Origin: DASRCB01 sp035653295
GTDB taxonomy: Bacteria; Acidobacteriota; Terriglobia; Bryobacterales; Bryobacteraceae
Direction of reading: 5' to 3'
Length of the DNA stretch: 11,933 bases
Assembly (NCBI GenBank): GCA_035653295.1
Contig: DASRCB010000064.1
Coordinates: 1-11,933, forward strand
Within the stretch, counting starts at the first letter, position 1. Every line of letters begins with the position of its first letter. Below the pieces are notes generated by a model. The model was not told where the DNA came from and searched no databases. It worked only from the letters and a program-made list of their open reading frames with translations. Position numbers and translations under genes: made by a program. Below, in pieces: positions 1-6,008 of the stretch.

Positions 1-1163
1 TAAGCCGAGGAGTAGAGGCGGCCCATGGTGGACGCCAACAAACCGACACCGGAACCGGCAAGAATCGCCCAAACGTACATGCTGTCGGCGTGCCGGAACC
101 GGCCGGTCTGAAACAGGCCGCCGGCGATCAGATCGCCGAACACGAAAAAGGCCATGGCCGAGGGCACAACGAAGAATGCGATGTGCCGCAGGCCGGAATC
201 GAGCCGACTTCGCAGCGCCGCCGCGATCTGCTCCGCGCTGCCGACCGCGCTGGACATAACCGGCAGCTCCGCCGCGGAAACGGACATGCCAAAGAGGCTC
301 ACCGGCAGGATATAGATGGTCTGGGCGGTGATGAATCCGGCCATGGCGCCACGGCCCAGCAACGTGGACAGCAGCGAGTCGATATAAGCGCTGAGCTGAT
401 AAACACCGCGGCTGATGAAGACGGGCACAAAGTTGCGCAGGATCTCGCGCACGTGCGCGGAATGGGTCTCGAATCGGACGCGGAGGTTCCGCGCCAGCTT
501 CAGCACGGTTGGCAGCTGAACGGCGAATTGCAGCGCGCTCCCCGCGACCGAACCCCACGCCACCGCTACCGCGAGCGAATCCTGGCCCATGCGGCGGCCG
601 AAATACAGCAGGGTCGCGATCATGGCCAGATTCCAGACCACCGGTGCGGCGTAGGACAAAAACAGCCGGCGATGGCTGTTGAGAATGCCGAGACACCACG
701 CGGAGAACACCAGCAACCCGGCGCCCGGAAACAGCACACGGACCAGTTGAATAGTCAGCTCGCGTTTGGCGCCCTTATATCCGATGGCGATGGCGTCGAT
801 CAGCCACGGTGTCGCCAGCACGCCGACCAGGACAAGCACCGATATCGTAACGGCGAGAATCGCGAACACAGCACCGGCAACGCGGCCGGCCTCTTCTTCA
901 TCGCCCTCGGCGAGCAACTTCGCATACACCGGAATGAACGACGCCGACAGGACGCCTTCCCCAAAGAGGTTCTGAAGGAAGTTAGGGATGCGGAAAGCGG
1001 CGCTGAACGCGTCGGCGGCGTCGGACAGGCCGAAATAGTGCGAGAACACGCGCTGCCGGACCAGGCCTACCAGCCGGCTCAGCAGAATGCCCGCCGCCAC
1101 GAGAGACGCCAGGCGTCCGGTGCTTTCGCGCGCGCTTCGCCCGCGCGTGTCGGTGGCGGACAT
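1..1163 (-). CDS. murJ: Lipid II flippase MurJ (MviN), C-terminus cut by window edge
   Basis: This is a membrane flippase of the MOP superfamily that moves lipid-linked peptidoglycan precursor (lipid II) across the inner membrane. The reading frame is open from the ATG at 1163 to the left edge, giving 387 visible codons of a protein usually about 500-530 long, so the last membrane helices are missing. The N-terminal signature is clear: SRLVGLVRQRVFSHYFG at about residues 29-45, then DAADAFSAAFRIPNFLQNLF (48-67) and GEGVLSASFIPVY (68-80). R30, R36 and D51 align by eye with E. coli R18, R24 and D39. The Arg pair after PNLL in E. coli is Gln-Asn here (64-65). Several hydrophobic helices follow, for example around 98-120 and 171-188. 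The start lies 6 nt after the stop of the upstream glycosidase, with AAGGG just before it, so the two are probably co-transcribed and translationally coupled. The family assignment is secure. Confidence 0.95.
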   Translation of the reverse strand, partial: MSATDTRGRSARESTGRLASLVAAGILLSRLVGLVRQRVFSHYFGLSDAADAFSAAFRIPNFLQNLFGEGVLSASFIPVYAKLLAEGDEEEAGRVAGAVFAILAVTISVLVLVGVLATPWLIDAIAIGYKGAKRELTIQLVRVLFPGAGLLVFSAWCLGILNSHRRLFLSYAAPVVWNLAMIATLLYFGRRMGQDSLAVAVAWGSVAGSALQFAVQLPTVLKLARNLRVRFETHSAHVREILRNFVPVFISRGVYQLSAYIDSLLSTLLGRGAMAGFITAQTIYILPVSLFGMSVSAAELPVMSSAVGSAEQIAAALRSRLDSGLRHIAFFVVPSAMAFFVFGDLIAGGLFQTGRFRHADSMYVWAILAGSGVGLLASTMGRLYSSA

Positions 1164-1169
1164 GAACCC

Positions 1170-3227
1170 TTATTGTCCCAGCACCACCGTCAGAGACCAC
1201 GGAGGCAGCGAGAGGGAGGCATCGGGCGCGGCGGCTATGCGGGTGGCGGGACGACTGATCTCGGGATAGCCGTCCGCGCCATCGGCATGCCAGCGGTACT
1301 GTGCCGCCGATAACTGCCAGGCGTCGCCGGCGCGCAGCTCCGCTCCGTTCTGAAAGATGATGCGTGCTTGCTGGGCGCGATCGGGATCCATATTGAGAAT
1401 CAGCACGGACCATAGTCCATCCGGGCGCCGAACCGGATACGCGCGCACCAGTTCGTTGCCATCGCCGTCGCGCAGATCCGAACGCGCCGCGTACAGCCGG
1501 TGCGGGCCGCCGGGCGCAAGCCAGCGCATGTTGAGCAGCCGGGACTCATGGTAGGTGGCCGTGGGCTTCAGCCCGTCCAGAAGAAACATGATGTTATTGC
1601 CCCAGGTACACGGCCGGTCGTTGTTCAATTCCCCCGGCTCCCAGCCATAGAGGAAGGCCTGATCGCCGCCGGAGGTGAGGAACCGTCCGACGATATCGGC
1701 GTCGATCAAGGCGCCGGGCAGGTCCACCTCGGCGGCTGTGCCGTAGGCCGAATAGCCGTATTCGGTGATCACCTGCGGCATGGATGCAGGCACGCCTTCG
1801 GCGCGGAACCGATCCACCGCGCCGGCCAGCAGATCGGATGCGGCGGCAAGCTGCGGAGGAACGGGATCGCAGATGTCATCGAACGGGTACCACTCGAAGG
1901 AAAAGAATGCGAATACATTGAGGCGCGCACGCGAGGCGAAATACTTTACGAGCCGGCCGACGAAGGACGGCGTGTGGGAATCGGGATCGGACGTGTTCGA
2001 ATCGGCGACTACGCTGGGGCCGCCGAGTTGCAGCACGGGATCCACGGCGTGCAGAGCATCGGCCCATTGCAGGCAGAGGTCGCCGTAGTCCTCGGCAGGG
2101 CCGTACTGCTCGTCCGGCTCCTCGCCCAGTTCGAGGCGCCCGACGTGATATCCGCGGGATCGCAGGAAGCGCACCTCCGCCGCCGCATTCTCGGGCGTAT
2201 CGTACAGGACCCCTACAGGAACCATGGCCGGTTGGGCGTCCGCCAGGCCGCCGCGAAAAATCACGTCGAAGCCGGGCTGCTCGATCCGCGGGTCGCGGTC
2301 GGCCGCGGTGTGCCAGGGGTCGGTTGAAGAGACCCAGATATTCGTCTGCTCGTCCTTGCTGTGGCCGTGGCGGATCAGGTCGGCGAACTCGCCCGCGGGG
2401 TCCACCGTGCCCAGCCGCACTTCACGGATGGCGTAGCCGAGCGAATCGCGAATGTCGTGCGACCCCGGCGGACCGGTCAAAGACGACCGCAGCAGCCGGA
2501 TGCGAACGTACTGGGCCGCTATGGGTGTCTCCGTGAGCTTCAACTCCGTCGTCCCGCCGCCCGCGCCCACGCTGTTGGGAAACGCGGTCCAGATCGAGTC
2601 TTCGGCGAAGTCTTCGGGCCCGCTTGCGGTATTCGTGTACTCGACGCGGTACTCTGCCGCGAACGGTAGTCCCCATGTAATCCGCAAAAAATTAACCGCT
2701 GCTCCGGCCGTGTCGATCACGATCCACTGGGCATGCGCGCCGGCCGGCTCACCGGTGAAATGCGCATCGAGATACGGATTGCTTTTCCAGAACGTGGCCT
2801 CGTCGCCGTCGTCGATCCGCGAATAGCCGTCGTCATTGGCCTGGTCGTGAGTATTGCCGCGGCGGGGCAGGCGATATCCATAAGAGACGACGATGGGCTT
2901 CGCCGAGTGCGCCGAGGAGATCCAGTAGCCCTGGCGATGCGCGGCGTCGCTCCAGCGACCGGCCGGATTCCAGTGCCACACCTCGCCGGCAAGCTCGGTC
3001 CGCAGCCGGTAGGTGAGCGAATGAAACCCGGCGGAGCGCATCAGCCGCATGGCCGCGGGAGAGAACATTCGGCGCGTGTCGCCTTTCTCGTGACCATCGA
3101 CGCCGGCGCCGAGAGCGTGGCGCGGATCGAAGGTGCGCGGCGCGGCAGAGTCGTCGATGGTGATGGTCACCGCCGCGCGGCATGCGAGCGCGGCGACGAT
3201 CGCCAGGAGCACTATCTTAGGCCGCAC
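1170..3227 (-). CDS. Secreted clan GH-A-like glycoside hydrolase with inserted discoidin domain
   Basis: This is a 685-residue exported protein. A signal peptide (residues 1-19, hydrophobic core IVLLAIVAALA) supports the GTG start at 3227; no Shine-Dalgarno is visible. Residues about 35-90 look like the first part of a TIM barrel. Residues about 125-275 form an F5/8 type C (discoidin) fold, with SRIDDGDEATFWKSNP at 136-151, QWIVIDTA and FLRITWG. The barrel appears to resume at about 318-560, followed by a beta-sandwich tail (575-685). ELGEEPDE (366-373) and ITEYGYS (487-493) fit the acid/base and nucleophile glutamates of retaining clan GH-A enzymes (E370 and E489, 119 apart, as in GH39/GH51-type enzymes). 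The residue before the acid/base is Glu, where clan GH-A normally has Asn. The substrate cannot be told from sequence; a plant or microbial polysaccharide is a guess. The gene is followed by murJ and is divergent from the 3328 gene. Confidence 0.75.
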   Translation of the reverse strand: MRPKIVLLAIVAALACRAAVTITIDDSAAPRTFDPRHALGAGVDGHEKGDTRRMFSPAAMRLMRSAGFHSLTYRLRTELAGEVWHWNPAGRWSDAAHRQGYWISSAHSAKPIVVSYGYRLPRRGNTHDQANDDGYSRIDDGDEATFWKSNPYLDAHFTGEPAGAHAQWIVIDTAGAAVNFLRITWGLPFAAEYRVEYTNTASGPEDFAEDSIWTAFPNSVGAGGGTTELKLTETPIAAQYVRIRLLRSSLTGPPGSHDIRDSLGYAIREVRLGTVDPAGEFADLIRHGHSKDEQTNIWVSSTDPWHTAADRDPRIEQPGFDVIFRGGLADAQPAMVPVGVLYDTPENAAAEVRFLRSRGYHVGRLELGEEPDEQYGPAEDYGDLCLQWADALHAVDPVLQLGGPSVVADSNTSDPDSHTPSFVGRLVKYFASRARLNVFAFFSFEWYPFDDICDPVPPQLAAASDLLAGAVDRFRAEGVPASMPQVITEYGYSAYGTAAEVDLPGALIDADIVGRFLTSGGDQAFLYGWEPGELNNDRPCTWGNNIMFLLDGLKPTATYHESRLLNMRWLAPGGPHRLYAARSDLRDGDGNELVRAYPVRRPDGLWSVLILNMDPDRAQQARIIFQNGAELRAGDAWQLSAAQYRWHADGADGYPEISRPATRIAAAPDASLSLPPWSLTVVLGQ

Positions 3228-3327
3228 GCTGAACAGTTTATTCGAGCCGGGCTACAGCCTTCGCCTGATTGCGGCTTTAGGGCATACCCTTCGTGCAGGG
3301 CTTTCGCATTAGTGTCGATACCTGATT
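3228..3327. promoter_or_regulatory. Divergent intergenic region between glycosidase and kinase-like gene
   Basis: These 100 nt must carry the promoters for both flanking genes. On the minus strand TAAACT (3240-3235) is a possible -10 box that ends 7 nt before the glycosidase GTG, which would give an almost leaderless mRNA. On the plus strand GATACC (3317-3322) sits 5 nt before the other GTG. No convincing -35 box and no Shine-Dalgarno were found for either gene. The region also contains a short inverted pair AGGG/CCCT (3279-3290). Promoter placement is inference. Confidence 0.35.
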
Positions 3328-4458
3328 GTGCCTGCTGCAATCGCCGAGTTTCCTGTCGCGGAAAGCCCGTGGCATGTCGACCCCGGCTTTCTGGCCAGCC
3401 TCAACTATGAGATCCGAACTCCTCTCAGCGGAATTCTGGGCATGGCGGATCTGCTGGTGGACACCGGCCTCACCGAAGCGCAGCAGGAATATGTGAATGC
3501 GACGCGATTTTGCGCCGAGAGCCTGACTGATGTTCTGAACGCCGCGGCGGAGTACGTTACGTCCACCTTTTCGGTGGTAGACAGCGAAGAGATCGATTTC
3601 GATCCGGCCGCGCTGCTCGAATCCGTGATCGATGAGCAGCGGTTTCGCGCCAGCCTCCGCCGGCTGGAGCTGATCTGCACCATCGATGCGGACATTCCGC
3701 CCATTCTGAGCGGCGATGCCCGACGGCTCCGGCAGGCGCTCAACCACCTGCTGGCACACGCAGTGCGATCAGCGATACAACGGCGCGTGCTGGTCAGCGC
3801 AGTGGCGACTCCGGCCCGGAGCGGCGTGACCCTGCGAATCTCGATGTGCGACTCGGCATGGGAATCCGCTCAGGAGCGCCGTTTCGATGCGCGCGAAAGG
3901 AGCCGGACGCGGGCCGAACAGGGGGCTCCGCTCAGCGTGGCCGTGGCCCAGAGACTCGTCACGTCTATCGGCGGCGACCTGACCATTGAAACCGGGCCAA
4001 ACGGAAGCTGCCGCAGTACGGTGAAAGCGCCTTTCGGCGTTCCGGGCGAAAGCAATTCGGGTTCCCCGCCCCAGACGACCGAGCAGCCCCGCATTCTCCT
4101 GGTGGAGGACAATGATGTCTTCCAGACCGTTGTCCGGCACATGCTGCGGCGCCATGAGTTACCGCTCGACTGCGTCAGCGATGGCGCATCTGCTATCGAG
4201 CAAGCGCGCGCGCGGCACTACGACCTAATCCTCATGGATCTGCAGATGCCGGTGATGGATGGGTTCGCCACGACCGAAAAGATCCGAGAGATCCCGGGGT
4301 ATCGAGAGACGCCGATTCTGGCGATTACAGCGAACACGTCCGACGAGTTTCGGACGCGGTCGGACCGCCATGGCATGCAGGAGTTTCTCTCGAAACCGAT
4401 TCGGTCGGCGGAACTGATAGCCGCCATACGCCGGTGGGTGCACCAGCAGAATCCGTAA
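3328..4458 (+). CDS. Degenerate hybrid histidine kinase (pseudokinase) with intact receiver domain
   Basis: This 376-residue protein has no membrane segment. Residues 18-80 are a HisKA (dimerisation/phosphoacceptor) domain: FLASLNYEIRTPLSGILGM matches the classic FLANMSHEIRTPLNGIIGM, but the phospho-His is Tyr27. Residues about 95-236 resemble an HATPase_c domain with its signatures eroded. The N-box Asn is His144 (LLAHAVRSA), the G1 box is D175-SAWES with both glycines lost, and G2 is GAPLSVAV (199-206) in place of GTGLGLAI. The end IGGDLTIETGPNGS (214-227) is still recognisable. Residues 254-372 are a canonical receiver: E260/D261, phospho-site D304 in LILMDLQMP, T334 and K356 in FLSKPI. 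I infer a signalling scaffold or phosphate acceptor that cannot autophosphorylate. The start is the only GTG after the in-frame stop at 3310; no Shine-Dalgarno is seen. The cognate kinase is not in the window. Confidence 0.88.
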   Translation: MPAAIAEFPVAESPWHVDPGFLASLNYEIRTPLSGILGMADLLVDTGLTEAQQEYVNATRFCAESLTDVLNAAAEYVTSTFSVVDSEEIDFDPAALLESVIDEQRFRASLRRLELICTIDADIPPILSGDARRLRQALNHLLAHAVRSAIQRRVLVSAVATPARSGVTLRISMCDSAWESAQERRFDARERSRTRAEQGAPLSVAVAQRLVTSIGGDLTIETGPNGSCRSTVKAPFGVPGESNSGSPPQTTEQPRILLVEDNDVFQTVVRHMLRRHELPLDCVSDGASAIEQARARHYDLILMDLQMPVMDGFATTEKIREIPGYRETPILAITANTSDEFRTRSDRHGMQEFLSKPIRSAELIAAIRRWVHQQNP

Positions 4459-4471
4459 GGCTGTTCACCCA

Positions 4472-4482
4472 GTTACCGTAAC
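4472..4482. repeat. Short perfect inverted repeat GTTAC-C-GTAAC
   Basis: An 11-bp palindrome with 5-bp arms and a 1-nt centre lies 13 nt after the stop of the kinase-like gene. A second imperfect palindrome, CGAAAAATTTCTCG, follows at 4485-4498. Neither has the stem length plus T-tract of a terminator. They could be protein-binding sites upstream of the small gene at 4686, or chance. Confidence 0.3.
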
Positions 4483-4633
4483 ATCGAAAAATTTCTCGAC
4501 AGGACGGTTCCGTTCTGATCCGTTTCGTGTATCATTCTTGCCAGGACCAGATCTTAGGGCGCTTATCAGGACGGCGGTTCACAGCGCCAGCACCGAGAAC
4601 GAACCGCCTCGGGCGCCGATTCGGGAATTATTA

Positions 4634-4660
4634 AACGGCCGGCGAACGGCGTCAAACGGC
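4634..4660 (+). repeat. Three helically phased AACGGC direct repeats
   Basis: AACGGC occurs at 4634-4639, 4645-4650 and 4655-4660, separated by 5 and 4 nt, so the start-to-start distances are 11 and 10 nt (one DNA turn each). The outer two are part of a longer match, AAACGGCCG, at 4633-4641 and 4654-4662. The array lies 25 nt upstream of the GTG of the 4686 gene and just after an AT-rich patch (GAATTATTAAA). The rest of the 4459-4685 gap shows no gene and no convincing -35/-10 pair. The placement suggests an operator bound by a dimeric or tandem-binding regulator; that role is inferred. Confidence 0.45.
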
Positions 4661-4685
4661 CGAAGTACCGGCGAGGGCTGCAGTC

Positions 4686-4934
4686 GTGGAAGTATTCTGC
4701 GAATACCTGAAGCAGGCAGAGGAAGGCCTCAGCGACATCTACCGGCGGCTTGCAAATTTCCCACCGCCGGCCACCGATGAAATCCAGCGCGATATCGCGA
4801 ACGTTGTCGTGCTCCTGTACGGACTGCGGAGAAACAGCTCCGGCGAGTTTGCTCCATCGCAAGCCCAACCCCACCCGCTCGTGTTCGCGGCGGGAAAGAT
4901 GGACGTACTCGCCATGAAGGCGGGGGCGGATTAG
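4686..4934 (+). CDS. Small uncharacterised protein, 82 residues
   Basis: I do not recognise this protein. The GTG start at 4686 has a good ribosome-binding site (GAGGG at 4673-4677, 8-nt spacing), and most codons end in G or C, like the neighbouring real genes. The first half is probably helical and charged: FCEYLKQAEEGLSDIYRRL (residues 4-22), then a Pro-rich turn (NFPPPATDE) and a second amphipathic helix, IQRDIANVVVLLYGLRR (33-49). The C-terminal part is low in structure. It has no signal peptide, no transmembrane helix and no Cys pair. A small helical-hairpin regulatory or adaptor protein would fit, but that is a guess. A longer minus-strand frame overlaps it but lacks comparable start signals. 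It converges on the LytTR gene. Confidence 0.55.
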   Translation: MEVFCEYLKQAEEGLSDIYRRLANFPPPATDEIQRDIANVVVLLYGLRRNSSGEFAPSQAQPHPLVFAAGKMDVLAMKAGAD

Positions 4935-5019
4935 CCTCCACTCGAACACCGGCAGAAGACATTCCAATCCTGGATGGGGCCGCTCTGCACCGAAGCGGCG
5001 GAAGCTTCTGCACGGCCGA

Positions 5020-5039
5020 GAGCGGGCTCGCCCCCGCTC
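5020..5039 (+). terminator. GC-rich hairpin downstream of the small gene
   Basis: GAGCGGG (5020-5026) and CCCGCTC (5033-5039) form a perfect 7-bp stem with a 6-nt loop, 86 nt after the stop of the 4686 gene. No T-tract follows on the plus strand, so it may only assist termination or protect the 3' end. Confidence 0.35.
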
Positions 5040-5056
5040 CCCCCGGCAAAAGGAAA

Positions 5057-5099
5057 GCGTCAGGCCGTCGGCCGGGGCCCCGGGCCTGTCCCCTGACGC
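5057..5099 (-). terminator. Rho-independent-like terminator of the LytTR regulator gene
   Basis: GCGTCAGG (5057-5064) and CCTGACGC (5092-5099) pair perfectly over 8 bp and enclose the self-complementary core CCGGGGCCCCGG. The hairpin begins 3 nt after the regulator's stop codon. Read on the minus strand it is followed by TTTCCTTTTGCC, a T-rich tract of the kind that releases RNA polymerase. It may also block transcription arriving from the convergent small gene. Confidence 0.7.
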
Positions 5100-5102
5100 G
5101 TC

Positions 5103-5888
5103 TCAGAGTTTCAGCAGGGCGCGCAGGCGCTTGGTCTGTACGCGGCTCACTGGAATCTCAGTGTGCTTTTTATCGTCCATCCTCAGCTGGAAACTCGACT
5201 TGAACCACGGAATCACTTCCTTGATCCGGTTGATGTTTACGAGGAAGGACCGGTGCACGCGCCAGAAGGAATCCGGGTCGAGGTTGGACTGTAGTTCCTC
5301 GATGGTGCGGTAATTCGATTCGCCTTCGATGTTGGTCGCGACCACTGTGATCACGCCGTCATCGATGGTGGCGTAGATCAGATCCTGCGCGTCCACAATG
5401 AAGTTCCGGCCGGCGCTGCGCACCAGCAGCTTGGTCCGCTGCGGCGCACGTGCCTGCGTCGCCGTTGGCGCTGGCTCGGGCAGGTCCGCAGGGGCCTTCT
5501 CCGAAATGACGCGCCGCGCGCGCTCGATGGTGACCTCCAGCCGCTCCTTCTCCACCGGCTTGAGCAGGTAATCCATGGCGCCCCACTTGAACGCATCAAG
5601 GGCGTACTGTTCGTAGGCCGTGGCCAGAATGAAGTGCGGCAGGGGAACGTCCTTCGACCGCAGCTGCTGGATCACGCCCAGGCCGTCCAGGCCAGGCATC
5701 TGCACGTCAAGGAAAACAAGGTCCGGCTCGAGCTGCTCGATCAGCTTCACTGCCTCCAGCCCGTTGCGCCCGGTGCCTACCACTTCGAGATCGGGGAACT
5801 GCTTCAGCAGCCACACCAGCTCGTCGCATGCAGGCTGCTCGTCGTCGACAACGATGGTCGCAATAGTGCTCGTCGCGCGACTCTGCAT
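5103..5888 (-). CDS. LytTR-family response regulator (LytR/AlgR type)
   Basis: This 261-residue transcription regulator has a receiver domain (residues about 9-128) and a LytTR DNA-binding domain (about 150-258). The receiver carries the acidic pair D15/D16, phospho-acceptor D61 in LVFLDVQMPGLDG, T90 and K110 in DYLLKPV. The LytTR part has the typical FWRVHRSFLVNINRI (208-222) and a conserved tail, EIPVSRVQTKRLRALL. A Pro/Ala-rich linker (132-150) joins them. Such regulators bind imperfect direct repeats and usually pair with a LytS/5TM-type or HisK_7TM kinase; none is in the window, so it looks orphan. The ATG at 5888 has no Shine-Dalgarno. A TATACT box ends 8 nt before it, so the mRNA may be leaderless. 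The gene diverges from ino1 and ends in a strong hairpin. Confidence 0.95.
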   Translation of the reverse strand: MQSRATSTIATIVVDDEQPACDELVWLLKQFPDLEVVGTGRNGLEAVKLIEQLEPDLVFLDVQMPGLDGLGVIQQLRSKDVPLPHFILATAYEQYALDAFKWGAMDYLLKPVEKERLEVTIERARRVISEKAPADLPEPAPTATQARAPQRTKLLVRSAGRNFIVDAQDLIYATIDDGVITVVATNIEGESNYRTIEELQSNLDPDSFWRVHRSFLVNINRIKEVIPWFKSSFQLRMDDKKHTEIPVSRVQTKRLRALLKL

Positions 5889-5896
5889 GAAGTGCT

Positions 5897-5904
5897 AGTA
5901 TAAC
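5897..5904. promoter_or_regulatory. Overlapping -10-like boxes on both strands
   Basis: On the minus strand 5902-5897 reads TATACT, 8 nt before the LytTR ATG. On the plus strand 5899-5904 reads TATAAC, upstream of ino1. Each matches TATAAT in 5 of 6 positions, but neither has a good -35 at 16-18 nt. A bidirectional or mutually exclusive promoter is possible. The remaining spacer to 6008 is discussed with the palindrome at 5981. Confidence 0.4.
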
Positions 5905-5980
5905 GTAGGACAAAGGCCGGACCCCTCGTTTCCGCCCTTGCAGCAACGCTTTGCGCTGCGTCAGCCGGACCTCGAACCGG

Positions 5981-6001
5981 CGCGAGTCTCGCGAAAAGGA
6001 G
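5981..6001 (+). promoter_or_regulatory. Palindrome abutting the ribosome-binding site of ino1
   Basis: CGCGAG-T-CTCGCG (5981-5993) is a perfect 13-bp inverted repeat, followed with no gap by AAAAGGAG (5994-6001). AAGGAG ends 7 nt before TTG at 6009, and this strong Shine-Dalgarno decides the unusual TTG start. As DNA the palindrome could be a repressor site. As RNA it could form a 5-bp stem with a 3-nt loop that tunes access to the ribosome-binding site. Confidence 0.55.
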
Positions 6002-6008
6002 TCACACT

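Noticed and set aside
90..1313. 407-residue plus-strand open frame
   Set aside because: It is antisense to murJ, whose conserved motifs are unmistakable. Its composition (rich in Arg, Gln, Gly, His) is that of a GC-rich shadow frame.
1500..2327. 275-residue plus-strand open frame
   Set aside because: It is antisense to the glycosidase gene and shows no domain signature or start signal.
4566..4967. 133-residue minus-strand open frame overlapping the small gene
   Set aside because: It has no ribosome-binding site or recognisable motif. The plus-strand frame has better start signals and codon use, though this choice is not fully certain.
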